Origin: an uncultured Pelagibacteraceae bacterium
Lineage (GTDB): Bacteria > Pseudomonadota > Alphaproteobacteria > Pelagibacterales > Pelagibacteraceae
DNA: 64,000 nucleotides
Reading direction: 5' to 3'
Assembly: GCA_902618975.1 (NCBI GenBank)
Contig: CACNCN010000003.1
Span: forward strand, 1 to 64,000
Shown here: one piece after another, positions 54,532 through 64,000 of the stretch
Numbering within the stretch: position 1 is the first letter of the stretch
How the letters are laid out: each line of letters opens with the position of its first letter
Program-made: the position numbers and the translations under genes
The notes under the pieces: generated by a model
Database searches by the model: none
Seen by the model: only the letters and a program-made list of their open reading frames with translations
What the model was told of the DNA's origin: nothing

Positions 54532-56091
54532 TTAATTATCTAAAAGACTAAACATATCATTCAGATTTTTTTCATAAAATTGATTTTTATTAATTGAGGA
54601 AGAATATATGGGTTTTCTAGCTTGAGTTACACTTACCGTTTTGATTGCGGTTTTTTTTGATCGATGATGATTTAAGCATTGTTGATCGAATTTTAGACCA
54701 CAAAAATCTAATAATTTTGTTATTTGCTCTTCTTTATTATTAACTAACTCCTCATAATTTAAATCATAGATATCATTAGGCATTTTGCTTTTCCAAAATT
54801 TGATAATTTTTTTATACAAATTGTAGTTTTTTGCGATGTCTGTTTCTGAATAAGTCCAATCTAGATCTGATGATGCAAAACTATTTTTATATAAGGAAGT
54901 ACAAATATCCTTTGCATTTCTATTACAATGAATAATCTTTGAGCCCGGAAAAAATATTTTAATAAACCCTAGCCATTTAAAATTTTGTGGTGCTTTATCA
55001 ACAATTATATCTTTCTCTATTTTATGAAATTTAAGCCAATTATAATAATCATCTGCCAATTTAGATCTAGCGCTATAAACATCTTCTTGTAAAAGTTTTT
55101 TATTTAAAAGGTCGTTTTCAAATTGATTATCCTTAATTGATTTTTGCAAATAAATTAATTCTCCCTGACCTTCTACTTCATTATGAGATGATAGAATTTG
55201 TTCTACTAAAGTTGTTCCTGACCTTGGCATGCCACAAACAAAAATTATTTTTTTAATACCTTTATTATTTATTAATTTAGTAAAATCTACTTCATCAAAA
55301 GCATTTATTAAACTATCTATTAAATTCTCTTCCTTTTTAATATCATAATTGACAGCTTTTTTTTTTAAATCGTTTGCAATTTTCAAGTATTTAAAAGACT
55401 CGTCATATTTAGAAATATCTTCATATGCCTTAGCTAAAGCAAATGAAATGTCAATTTTTTGTTCATTTGATAAGTCTTGTGACTTGGAAATCTCTTTCAT
55501 ATTCTCTAAATGTGAATTATTTTCAGCTTTATTATAATCATATATGCTACTTAATAATTTATGTGCTGACATAATATTATTATTTAACTTTAGTATTTTC
55601 TGTATTGTATTTTCTGCCAGTTTGAAATTCCCTACTGCATGATAACAGGCCGCAAGGCTCATTAAAATCATAAAGTTATTTTCATCACTTTTTAGAGCTT
55701 CCTCGTAAAGATTTATTGCTGCATCGTAATCATTTATCAGCTGTTTAAAATTACCGTAATTATTGAGACATTTTACATATTTTGGATCTATGGATAATGC
55801 CTCTTTATAAAGCTTTTCACATAATTCAAATTTACCTATTATTTTAAATGAATTTGCTAAATTATTTCTTGCAAAAATATTATTTGGTTCTAGAGAAATT
55901 GATTTTTCAAAGTAAGGTATTGCAGCTTGTATTCTTTTGTGTTGTTGAAGCGCTAGCCCACACAAGTTATATAAATATGAATTTTGTGGAAATTTTTTAA
56001 TAAGAATGTTGCATTGCGATATGGCTTTTTCATAATCTTTTTTTTTTAAGTTATAGTGGATTTTTTCTATTTCTTTTAATAATTCCATCAA
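54532..56091 (-). CDS. TPR-repeat sulfotransferase, paralogue of the adjacent gene
   Basis: N-terminal TPRs; GMPRSGTTLVEQILSSH and IIHCNRNAKDICTSLYKN. Confidence 0.88.
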   Translation of the reverse strand: MMELLKEIEKIHYNLKKKDYEKAISQCNILIKKFPQNSYLYNLCGLALQQHKRIQAAIPYFEKSISLEPNNIFARNNLANSFKIIGKFELCEKLYKEALSIDPKYVKCLNNYGNFKQLINDYDAAINLYEEALKSDENNFMILMSLAACYHAVGNFKLAENTIQKILKLNNNIMSAHKLLSSIYDYNKAENNSHLENMKEISKSQDLSNEQKIDISFALAKAYEDISKYDESFKYLKIANDLKKKAVNYDIKKEENLIDSLINAFDEVDFTKLINNKGIKKIIFVCGMPRSGTTLVEQILSSHNEVEGQGELIYLQKSIKDNQFENDLLNKKLLQEDVYSARSKLADDYYNWLKFHKIEKDIIVDKAPQNFKWLGFIKIFFPGSKIIHCNRNAKDICTSLYKNSFASSDLDWTYSETDIAKNYNLYKKIIKFWKSKMPNDIYDLNYEELVNNKEEQITKLLDFCGLKFDQQCLNHHRSKKTAIKTVSVTQARKPIYSSSINKNQFYEKNLNDMFSLLDN

Positions 56092-56113
56092 AAATTTATG
56101 TTTAAATAAAATA

Positions 56114-57385
56114 TTATACAGGTTTGTTCATAGAATTGAAAAACTCTGCATTATTTTTTGTATTTTTAAGCTTGGAATTAATAAAATCAATTGCATCCAT
56201 CGACCCCATTGGGGCAATTATTCTTCTTAAAACATTCATTTTTTGGAGGTCATTTTTACTAAATAAAAGTTCTTCTCTTCTTGTTCCTGATTTTGTTATA
56301 TCAATAGCTGGGTAAATTCTTTTTTCCGAAATTTTTCTATCAAGAATGGTTTCGCTATTGCCGGTCCCTTTAAATTCCTCAAATATAACTTCATCCATTC
56401 TACTTCCTGTATCAATTAACGCTGTAGCTATAATTGTTAATGATCCTCCTTCTTCAATGTTTCTTGCTGCACCGAAAAATCTTTTTGGTCTTTGAAGTGC
56501 ATTTGCATCCACACCGCCAGTTAAAACTTTCCCAGAACTTGGTACTACTGCATTGTAAGCTCTACCCAACCTGGTAATAGAATCTAACAGAATAACTACA
56601 TCCTTTTTGTGTTCAGTTAATCTTTTTGCTTTTTCTATAACCATTTCAGCTACAGCCACGTGTCTTTGTGCCGGTTCATCAAATGTAGAACTTATAACTT
56701 CTCCTTTAACAGTTCTTTGCATGTCGGTTACTTCCTCTGGCCTCTCATCAATTAGTAAGACCATTAGGTAACATTCTGGATAATTTGCTGTGATTGAATT
56801 TGCTATACTTTGTAAAATCATTGTTTTACCAGCTTTAGGTGGTGAAATAATTAGTGATCTTTGGCCTTTGCCTATTGGACTTACTAAGTCAATTAACCTT
56901 GGTGTAAGATCTGGTTTGCTTACTACTTTGTTTGTCTCGACCTCCATTGTCAGTTGTTTATTTGGATATAAAGGTGTTAAGTTATCAAATGCTATTTTGT
57001 GCTTGGTATTTTGAGGTTCGCCAAAATTAATGTTGTTTACCTGTAAAAGTGCAAAATATCTTTCTCCATCTTTTGGTGCTCTTATGGGTCCTTCAACTGT
57101 ATCACCAGTCCTAAGACCAAATCTTCTAATTTGACTAGGACTAACATATATATCGTCTGCTCCCGGTAAGTAATTCGACTCCATTGCTCTCAGAAACCCA
57201 AAACCATCTTGTAGTAATTGCAAAACTCCACCGCCTGTAATTTCTTCACCTTTTTCTGCAAGTTTTTTTAGTACAGCAAAATATATTTCTTGTCGTCTTA
57301 ATGTGCTTGCGTTTTCTATGCCTAGTTTTTCTGCATCGGAAATAAGGTTTTCTGAAGTTTTACTTTTTAATTCTTGTATATTCAT
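56114..57385 (-). CDS. rho: transcription termination factor Rho
   Basis: [42 protein letters not shown]. Confidence 0.99.
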   Translation of the reverse strand: MNIQELKSKTSENLISDAEKLGIENASTLRRQEIYFAVLKKLAEKGEEITGGGVLQLLQDGFGFLRAMESNYLPGADDIYVSPSQIRRFGLRTGDTVEGPIRAPKDGERYFALLQVNNINFGEPQNTKHKIAFDNLTPLYPNKQLTMEVETNKVVSKPDLTPRLIDLVSPIGKGQRSLIISPPKAGKTMILQSIANSITANYPECYLMVLLIDERPEEVTDMQRTVKGEVISSTFDEPAQRHVAVAEMVIEKAKRLTEHKKDVVILLDSITRLGRAYNAVVPSSGKVLTGGVDANALQRPKRFFGAARNIEEGGSLTIIATALIDTGSRMDEVIFEEFKGTGNSETILDRKISEKRIYPAIDITKSGTRREELLFSKNDLQKMNVLRRIIAPMGSMDAIDFINSKLKNTKNNAEFFNSMNKPV

Positions 57386-57442
57386 ATTGTGGGGGTTTAG
57401 TTAGGTGTTATTAATATATATACAGTATTTAATTTTTCAAGT

Positions 57443-57874
57443 CTAGAAGGGCTTTAAAATGGCCAAAAAAACAATCAAAATTAGCAATATAGTGGGTATT
57501 TCATTAGTTATTCTGAAAAATTTTGAACTTTTAGAGTTATTATCATTTTTAAACTGCTTTAAACATGAACCCAAATAAAAATGGTAAACAGTTAGGAATA
57601 CAACAAGGGTTATTTTCATGTGCATCCACCCTGCCGAAATCAAAGATGAATTTTTATGTAACATAATCAAAGCAAATAACCAGGATAGTATCATAGCTGG
57701 ATACATAATAAAAAAATAAAGTTTTTTTTCCATTATTTTAAAAATTTCCGATATTGAATTAGTTTCATTATTTTCCGCATGATAGACAAAAATTCTCGGA
57801 AGATATAAAAGTCCAGCCATCCAAGATATTACAGCAATTAAATGTAATGATTTATAAATTAAATATGAATCCAT
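57443..57874 (-). CDS. hemJ: HemJ-type protoporphyrinogen oxidase
   Basis: LHLIAVISWMAGLLYLPRIFVYH; multi-TM; adjacent to hemH/hemE. Confidence 0.9.
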   Translation of the reverse strand: MDSYLIYKSLHLIAVISWMAGLLYLPRIFVYHAENNETNSISEIFKIMEKKLYFFIMYPAMILSWLFALIMLHKNSSLISAGWMHMKITLVVFLTVYHFYLGSCLKQFKNDNNSKSSKFFRITNEIPTILLILIVFLAILKPF

Positions 57875-57877
57875 AAT

Positions 57878-58873
57878 CTAAACGTATCTATTCACTAAAT
57901 GTGAAAATAAATCAATATGTTCCTCACTATCATTTAGACAAGGGATAAAATCGAAATTTTCTCCCCCTGCCTCCATAAAGCTTTTCTTTCCCTCTATTGA
58001 TATTTCCTCAAGTGTTTCAACACAATCCGAAGCAAAACCAGGGCATATTAAGAGTATATTTTTTTTGCCTTCTTTGGGTAATTTCTCCAGTGTTTTATCA
58101 GTGTAGGGTTGTAACCATTCTTGGGGACCAAACCTAGATTGAAAGGTAGTCATTATCGGTATGCTCGACTTGATTTTTTCAGTTATTAGCCTAGTAGTTT
58201 TGTGACAATAGCAATGATAAGGGTCGCCTTTCTCAAAATATTTTTTAGGAATTCCGTGGTATGAAGCCATGATTATATCTGGTTTCCAATTTATCTGACT
58301 AATTTTAGTTTCAATAGATTTACTAATTGCGTTTATATAAAGAGGTTCAGATTCATAATGAGGTATAATTTGTAGACTAGGCTGCCATCTCATTTTAATT
58401 AAAGATCTATAAACTTCGTCACAAACGGTAGCTGTCGTTGCGGCCGCGTACTGTGGATACAAAGGTAAGATAACTAGGTTTTCACAACCTTTTTCTTTTA
58501 GATCTTTAATTTTACTTTTTATGCTTGGTTGACCATATCTCATAGCGTAATCAACAATTAATTTATCATTGCCAATTTTTTTGTTTAATTTAAGAGATTG
58601 AACTTGTGTATAATATCTTAAGGGAGACATGTTTTTATCTCTCATCCATATTTTCTTATAAGCTTTCGCTGTTTTAGATGGTCTAAAAGTTAAAATAATT
58701 AAATTGAGAATTATTTTCCATAAAATTGGGTTGACTTCAATAACTCTTCTGTCTGATAAAAATTCTTTTAAATATCTTCTTATATCCAACCATTTAGTAG
58801 AGTCCGGAGTACCTAAATTTATTAATAACACACCAGTTTTGCCAAATTTTATTTTTGGGTGTTTTTTGTTCAT
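57878..58873 (-). CDS. hemH: ferrochelatase
   Basis: GVLLINLGTPDS, YPQYAAATTATV, SYHGIPKKYFEKGDPYHCYC. Confidence 0.97.
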   Translation of the reverse strand: MNKKHPKIKFGKTGVLLINLGTPDSTKWLDIRRYLKEFLSDRRVIEVNPILWKIILNLIILTFRPSKTAKAYKKIWMRDKNMSPLRYYTQVQSLKLNKKIGNDKLIVDYAMRYGQPSIKSKIKDLKEKGCENLVILPLYPQYAAATTATVCDEVYRSLIKMRWQPSLQIIPHYESEPLYINAISKSIETKISQINWKPDIIMASYHGIPKKYFEKGDPYHCYCHKTTRLITEKIKSSIPIMTTFQSRFGPQEWLQPYTDKTLEKLPKEGKKNILLICPGFASDCVETLEEISIEGKKSFMEAGGENFDFIPCLNDSEEHIDLFSHLVNRYV

Positions 58874-59874
58874 TGATTATCTCTTACAACTTTAACAAGT
58901 TTATCTACCATTTTTGGCTCTGTCTCTGGCAGAACTCCGTGACCTAAATTGAAGATGTATGGTTTATTTTTAAACACATTTAAAATCTCTTTTGTTTCTT
59001 TAATTAAGGTCTCTGAATTTGATAACAGTATTTTGGGATCTAAGCCACCCTGGATGGGTATTTCAACTTCTTCCGCTATTTTCCTTATGTTTACATTATA
59101 ATCTATACTGATTACATCTGGACTTACAGTTTTTACATATTTTGGATAGTCTTTTATTTCTCTCGGAAAACAAATAGCAGGTATTTTTAGACCTTGTGTA
59201 AATTGGACCACTTTTTTAGTTGGTTCGTAAATATATTTTTCTACATCTTTGTCTTTTACTAATCCTGCCCAGCTATCAAATATTTGTATTATAGTTGCAC
59301 CGCTTTTTACTTGTTCCTCTATATGTATTTTAATGTATTCGATTATTAGTTCTAATAAATTATCGATTTTTGATTTATCTAATAAAAAATTTTCAATTGA
59401 TGTTTTTTTGGGTGATTTCCGATTTAACATATATACTAGAAGTGTCCATGGTGCTCCCACAAAACCGATTAAAGATTTTTTTTTTCCTTTTAACTGATTG
59501 GATAAAGAGCTCATTGAATCATAAACAGGCTTAAGTTTTTTTTTGAATAACTCTTTTTCAATATTAGAACTTTCAAAATAATTAAATTCACCTAGTATTG
59601 GTCCATAATTTTTTTTAAACTCTACTCTTTGATTTAATCCATATGGAATCATTAATATATCGGAAAAAATAATAGCAGCATCGAAATCAAATCTTTTTAA
59701 AGGCTGTAATGTTATTTCTGGTACAAGCTTTGTATTTAAACATAGCTCAATGAAATTTTGGTTTTTAGACCTAATTTCTCGGAATTCAGGGAGATATCTT
59801 CCTGCCTGTCTCATTAACCAAATAGGTTTCACGTTTTTATCTTTGTTTATTATAACCTTATTTAAAGAGTCCAT
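58870..59874 (-). CDS. hemE: uroporphyrinogen decarboxylase
   Basis: PIWLMRQAGRYLPEFRE, FSDILMIPYGL, GFVGAPWTLLVY. Confidence 0.98.
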   Translation of the reverse strand: MDSLNKVIINKDKNVKPIWLMRQAGRYLPEFREIRSKNQNFIELCLNTKLVPEITLQPLKRFDFDAAIIFSDILMIPYGLNQRVEFKKNYGPILGEFNYFESSNIEKELFKKKLKPVYDSMSSLSNQLKGKKKSLIGFVGAPWTLLVYMLNRKSPKKTSIENFLLDKSKIDNLLELIIEYIKIHIEEQVKSGATIIQIFDSWAGLVKDKDVEKYIYEPTKKVVQFTQGLKIPAICFPREIKDYPKYVKTVSPDVISIDYNVNIRKIAEEVEIPIQGGLDPKILLSNSETLIKETKEILNVFKNKPYIFNLGHGVLPETEPKMVDKLVKVVRDNQ

Positions 59875-60143
59875 ATTATTTATATTATTTGTTTTATAGC
59901 CTGTGAATTAAGTTAATTATTTTATTCTAACAATTTATAAATATTTTATACATATCTAAATTGTCTTAAAATTATGAAAAATGGCTGATTTATAGCTTTA
60001 TAATTTTTTTTGTCACAGAATGTATAATAATTTTAGCCCTGTTTAATATTGTGCATTATTCCTTAGTTTTTAATTAATTTTTATATTTTAAATACAAGGT
60101 TATATTTTGACTTAATTAGTTCAAAATTTTATACATTTTATAC
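59875..60143. other. candidate chromosomal replication origin (oriC)
   Basis: 269-bp AT-rich gap between divergent hemE and ppsR; four TTATACAT motifs (59946-59954 +, 60019-60027 -, 60129-60137 +, 60138-60146 +); hemE-adjacent origin is known in Caulobacter and Rickettsia. Confidence 0.65.
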
Positions 60144-60968
60144 ATGAAAAATACATATGAAATATACCTAATTTCGGATTCCACAGGAGAAACAATTGAT
60201 AGAATATTTATTGCCTTAAAATCTCAATTTCCAGATTTCAAATATAACATTAATAATTTTTCCTTTACTAGAACACAAAATCAAATCAAAGAAATTTTAA
60301 AAAACATAAAAAATTTCGAAAATACAATTATATTATATACACTTGTAGACAAAGATATGTCAGAGTTTTTATTAAAGGAAGCTAAAAGATATAAAATACC
60401 ATGTTTTGGCGTTCTAGGCGAATTAATATCAAATTTCTCTATGCTTCTAAAACAAAAGTCATTAAACATTCCAAGTAGACAACATAAGTTAAACGATGAA
60501 TACTACGATAGAGTCGAGGCAATTCAGTTCACAATTAGACACGACGATGGAAACGAAACTGATGATATTGAAGATTCTGATATAATAATTTTGGGGGTAA
60601 GCAGAACTAGCAAAACACCAACATCAATATATCTTGCCAATAGAGGATACAAAACCTCTAATATTCCTTTGATTAATGAAAAATCAATACCAGAAAAAAT
60701 AAAAATGAATAAGAAAAAACTTTGTATTGTAGGCCTGACAACAGATCCTGAAAGACTGATCGACTTAAGGAAAAATCGAATGAGGTCACTTAAAGAGAGA
60801 GAGAACACTAATTACACTAATATAAAAATGATTTCAGCTGAAGTTAAGCTTGCCAGAAAAACATTTAAAAAATTTAATTGGCCCGTCATCGATGTTACAA
60901 GAAAATCAGTAGAAGAAACAGCAGCGGCAATTATAAAAATACATGAAATAATGAATAAAGATGGATAA
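60144..60968 (+). CDS. ppsR: pyruvate phosphate dikinase/PEP synthase regulatory protein (DUF299)
   Basis: YLISDSTGETIDRI, ILGVSRTSKTPTSIYLANRGYK. Confidence 0.93.
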   Translation: MKNTYEIYLISDSTGETIDRIFIALKSQFPDFKYNINNFSFTRTQNQIKEILKNIKNFENTIILYTLVDKDMSEFLLKEAKRYKIPCFGVLGELISNFSMLLKQKSLNIPSRQHKLNDEYYDRVEAIQFTIRHDDGNETDDIEDSDIIILGVSRTSKTPTSIYLANRGYKTSNIPLINEKSIPEKIKMNKKKLCIVGLTTDPERLIDLRKNRMRSLKERENTNYTNIKMISAEVKLARKTFKKFNWPVIDVTRKSVEETAAAIIKIHEIMNKDG

Positions 60969-61545
60969 AATTATTCTCGCGTCTAAAAGTGAAATAAGAA
61001 AAAAAATTTTAGAGGAAAATAATATAAAGTGTGAGGTTGTTCCTTCAAATTTAGACGAGGAGCCAATTAAAAGCCATTTAATAAAGGACGGAGCATCACC
61101 CGAACTAATATCTAAAAATCTTGCAGAGTTAAAAGCTAACAAAGTGAGCTTAAGCCAAGAAGATAAATTAGTTTTAGGAGCAGATAGTGTTATAAATCTA
61201 AATAAATGTATAATATCTAAACCAAAGAGCAGGGAAGAAGCGCTTAATATTTTAGAAAGGCTCAATGGCAAAAAACACGAATTAATTAGTTCAGTTTGTA
61301 TATCTAGAAATGGCAGTATGATGTGGAACTATTCTGATAAAGCAATTTTAGAAATGAAAAATTTCGACATTGAATACCTAAAAAATTATTTATCCAAGAT
61401 AACAGATAAGACACTTTATTCTTATAATGTTTACCAAATAGAGGGACCTGGTAAGGAATTATTTAAGAGTATAAATGGAGATTTAACAACTGTAATGGGG
61501 TTGCCAATTATAAAAATTAAAGATTATCTGGAGAAATTACAATGA
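60961..61545 (+). CDS. maf: Maf-family nucleotide pyrophosphatase
   Basis: IILASKSEIRKKIL, LVLGADSVI, KPKSREEALNILERLNGKKHELISS. Confidence 0.95.
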   Translation: MDKIILASKSEIRKKILEENNIKCEVVPSNLDEEPIKSHLIKDGASPELISKNLAELKANKVSLSQEDKLVLGADSVINLNKCIISKPKSREEALNILERLNGKKHELISSVCISRNGSMMWNYSDKAILEMKNFDIEYLKNYLSKITDKTLYSYNVYQIEGPGKELFKSINGDLTTVMGLPIIKIKDYLEKLQ

Positions 61546-61703
61546 TGATATTAGTTTGGTTTGTGGTTTGTATTATATTTTTTCTTGTTCAAATAATACT
61601 TGGCAATTCTGGTCACGCTTTAGAAGTTTTTGCTTTACTTACTGCGATTGCTTTATTTTTAATTAGTAAGTTGAAAAAAAAAATTAGGATTAGAAATGAA
61701 TAA
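61542..61703 (+). CDS. small membrane protein (53 aa)
   Basis: Manual translation MMILVWFVVCIIFFLVQIILGNSGHALEVFALLTAIALFLISKLKKKIRIRNE*; overlaps the maf stop and the aroE start. Confidence 0.55.
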   Translation: MMILVWFVVCIIFFLVQIILGNSGHALEVFALLTAIALFLISKLKKKIRIRNE

Positions 61704-62490
61704 ATATTTAGTAATAGGAAATCCAATTGATCATTCATTATCTCCAGAGTTGCATAATTTTTGGATAAATAAATTTAAAATAAATGCCACCTATTCAAAG
61801 CTACAAATCGATGAAAATCAACTTGAAGATATCATTACTCAAATTAGAAATGCCGAATTAAAAGGTATAAATATAACTGTGCCATTTAAAGAAAAAATTT
61901 TGAATCTAGTTGACAAATTAACACCAGAGGCAGAACACGCCCAATCAGTTAATACAGTTTATAAAGAAGGAAAAAAAGTTATTGGACACAATACAGACAT
62001 TGCGGGATTTGAATTATCTATTAGACACCATAAAGTAGATGTTAAAAATAAGAAAATTTTAATACTAGGCTCCGGGGGTGTTGTGCCATCTATAATAATC
62101 GCATTACAAAAATTGAATGTAGCCAAGATTTATATGATGAATAGAACAAGAGAAAAGGCAGAAAAATTAAGCAAGAGATTTAAAAATTTAACTGTTTTGA
62201 GCTGGGGTGAAAAATGTGATTTTGAATTAATAATTAACGCAACTAGTGTTGGTATAAATAAAAATGAAGATTTGAAGCTTGAATTTAATCATCTGCCACC
62301 AAATCGTATATTTTACGATGTAATTTATAATCCTGAGGAAACCTTATTTCTTAAAAACGCAAAAGCAAATTTGCATAGAATTATAAATGGTAAAATGATG
62401 TTTATTTATCAAGCCCATCAGTCTTTCACAATTTGGCACAAAGTAATGCCTAAAATAGATGATGATACTATTAATACAATTAAGATATGA
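61696..62490 (+). CDS. aroE: shikimate dehydrogenase
   Basis: VIGNPIDHSLSPELHNFWI, GINITVPFKEKI, GHNTDIAGFELSI. Confidence 0.97.
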   Translation: MNKYLVIGNPIDHSLSPELHNFWINKFKINATYSKLQIDENQLEDIITQIRNAELKGINITVPFKEKILNLVDKLTPEAEHAQSVNTVYKEGKKVIGHNTDIAGFELSIRHHKVDVKNKKILILGSGGVVPSIIIALQKLNVAKIYMMNRTREKAEKLSKRFKNLTVLSWGEKCDFELIINATSVGINKNEDLKLEFNHLPPNRIFYDVIYNPEETLFLKNAKANLHRIINGKMMFIYQAHQSFTIWHKVMPKIDDDTINTIKI

Positions 62491-63062
62491 AAACAATATC
62501 TATAATCGGTGAAATTGGTTCTGGAAAAACTTATGTAGCAAATAATTTTGGTTACGTAGTTTTTAATGCAGATAAAGAAATTAATAAAATTTACAAAAAT
62601 AATCGTAAATGTTTCAAATTATTGAAAAAGAAATTTCCCTATAACATATCAAAATTTCCAATCTCAAAGAAAGAACTTGCTAAGCTAATATTAATTAAAA
62701 AAAAAAATATTTTGTTAATCGGAAAAATTGTTCACCCCTTTGTAAGAAAAAATTTAAATATTTTCTTAAAAAAATATAAAAAGATAAATAAAGTTTTAGA
62801 CATCCCATTATTATTGGAAAATAAGATAAAAATTAAAGGAAATATTTTAATTTTTGTAAAATCGAAAAAGTATAATATTCAGAAATTTCTAAAAAAAAGA
62901 ATAAATTTTAATAAAAAATTATATGATATAATGAGAGAGAATCAGCTTAAATCAAATTATAAAGAGAAAAAAGCTGATTTTGTTATTAAAAATGACTTTA
63001 AAAAAACGACAATATTAAAACAAATTTTAAAAATAAAAAAAAAAATAAAATTAAATGATTGA
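62487..63062 (+). CDS. coaE: dephospho-CoA kinase
   Basis: ISIIGEIGSGKTYVANNFG P-loop; VFNADKEI; DIPLLLEN. Confidence 0.92.
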   Translation: MKTISIIGEIGSGKTYVANNFGYVVFNADKEINKIYKNNRKCFKLLKKKFPYNISKFPISKKELAKLILIKKKNILLIGKIVHPFVRKNLNIFLKKYKKINKVLDIPLLLENKIKIKGNILIFVKSKKYNIQKFLKKRINFNKKLYDIMRENQLKSNYKEKKADFVIKNDFKKTTILKQILKIKKKIKLND

Positions 63063-63729
63063 GATAATTTTAGATACAGAGACTACCGGTCTATCAGTAA
63101 AAGAGGGACACAGAATAGTAGAAATTGGATGTTTAGAAATTGAAAATCTTGTGCCAACCAAAAAAGTTTTTCATCAATATATAAACCCTGAGGGTAAAAA
63201 GGTTGACGAATCTGCTCTTAAAGTTCATGGGTACACTGATGAATTTTTAAAAGGAAAAAAAAAGTTTAAGGAAATAGCTACTGAATTCCTTAATTTTATA
63301 AAAGATAAAAGACTTGTAATACACAATGCAGATTTTGATATAACACATTTAAACAATGAATTATCTTTATTAGGGCTAGAAAAAATTAATCCTAAATATG
63401 TTGTGGATACTCTTGAAATAGCAAGAAATAAATTTCCTGGATCAAGTGCTAGCCTAGACGCTCTATGCAAAAGGTATAGGATAGACAACAGTAGAAGAAC
63501 TAAACATAGCGCTATTATAGATTGTGAATTATTGCACAAGGTTTATGTAAACTTATTAGATCAGAAAGAGCCATCATTAGATTTTAATGATAATTCTGAC
63601 ACAAACCATGAAATAATTAGTGAAAATGAAATTTCTAAATATTTAAAGCAAGTAATAAAACCTACTGAAAATGAGATTTCACAGCATAAAATATTTTTAA
63701 AGACTTACCTAAAAAAAAATAATTATTAA
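63055..63729 (+). CDS. dnaQ: DNA polymerase III epsilon subunit
   Basis: IILDTETTGLSVKEGHRIVEIGCLEI, HNADFDITHLN, HSAIIDCELLHKVY. Confidence 0.97.
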   Translation: MIEIILDTETTGLSVKEGHRIVEIGCLEIENLVPTKKVFHQYINPEGKKVDESALKVHGYTDEFLKGKKKFKEIATEFLNFIKDKRLVIHNADFDITHLNNELSLLGLEKINPKYVVDTLEIARNKFPGSSASLDALCKRYRIDNSRRTKHSAIIDCELLHKVYVNLLDQKEPSLDFNDNSDTNHEIISENEISKYLKQVIKPTENEISQHKIFLKTYLKKNNY

Positions 63730-64000
63730 TTAAGTCTGTCATTATATAACTTTTCGAAATCTACTTTTTTATCAAATTTTACTCCAGAAAAACCCGCGTC
63801 ATTTATTAATTTAACAAATATTGACTCTAATTTGGGATACATTTCTTTTTGAACTTCACATAAAAGAATTTTTTCTAATTGATTTTTGTCTTTTACACTT
63901 TCTTCAACCTGAACAATTGAGGCATAATCAATTTCAAAAAAAGATTTTTTGTCATTGTTATCTTTATCTTTAAAAGTTAATTTTGTTGATACTTCTATCA
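63726..64000 (-). CDS. secB: protein-export chaperone SecB (C-terminal part, window-truncated)
   Basis: Minus-strand translation ...FFEIDYASIVQVEES...KILLCEVQKEMYPKLESIFVKLINDAGFSGVKFDKKVDFEKLYNDRLN*; next to dnaQ. Confidence 0.75.
   Translation of the reverse strand, partial: IEVSTKLTFKDKDNNDKKSFFEIDYASIVQVEESVKDKNQLEKILLCEVQKEMYPKLESIFVKLINDAGFSGVKFDKKVDFEKLYNDRLN

Noticed and set aside
56657-56662. CACGTG core inside rho as a second parS
   Set aside because: Flanks (AGC...TCT) do not extend the palindrome; only a chance 6-mer.
60063-60077. CtrA-type site TTAG-N7-TTAA in the putative origin
   Set aside because: One mismatch to TTAA-N7-TTAA in very AT-rich DNA; expected by chance, so not claimed.
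1-64000. CRISPR arrays, tRNA/rRNA genes, insertion sequences, prophage
   Set aside because: No regular repeat-spacer pattern, cloverleaf-like GC-rich segment, transposase or phage gene was recognisable; gaps are too short for most of these.

Overview
AT-rich, very gene-dense bacterial chromosome segment. Gene content and order look like a streamlined alphaproteobacterium of SAR11/Pelagibacterales type (inferred from protein features and synteny, not from a database search). About 63 protein-coding genes are supported, nearly all housekeeping: dut(3' end)-moeB-like, katG/irr, fabA-fabB-fabI, a pnp-rpsO-rbfA-infB-nusA-metK-lnt-ybeY-phoH-miaB-fur-tsaB block, trpS/murJ, maeB, rsmI/lpoA-like, grpE-dnaK-dnaJ, dapB-nth, porin, leuS-lptE-holA, parB-parA-rsmG-mnmG-mnmE, two TPR-sulfotransferases, rho-hemJ-hemH-hemE, and ppsR-maf-aroE-coaE-dnaQ-secB(partial). 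No rRNA, tRNA, CRISPR, prophage or transposon was seen. Main points of interest: (1) a probable replication origin in the hemE/ppsR intergenic region, with four TTATACAT motifs and divergent gene polarity; (2) a perfect parS site inside the rsmG start region, about 10 kb away; (3) a promoter, 12-bp palindrome and intrinsic terminator directly in front of nusA, suggesting attenuation; (4) an un-annotated 40-aa basic ORF resembling ArfA; (5) an outer-membrane C-type-lectin protein with an autotransporter-like C-terminus; (6) tandem TPR-sulfotransferases in the otherwise conserved par/gid/rho neighbourhood; (7) several divergent gene pairs with almost no intergenic DNA, including one pair sharing the palindrome ATGCAT as both start codons; (8) apparent clean loss of several RNA-maturation genes from the nusA/metK operon.
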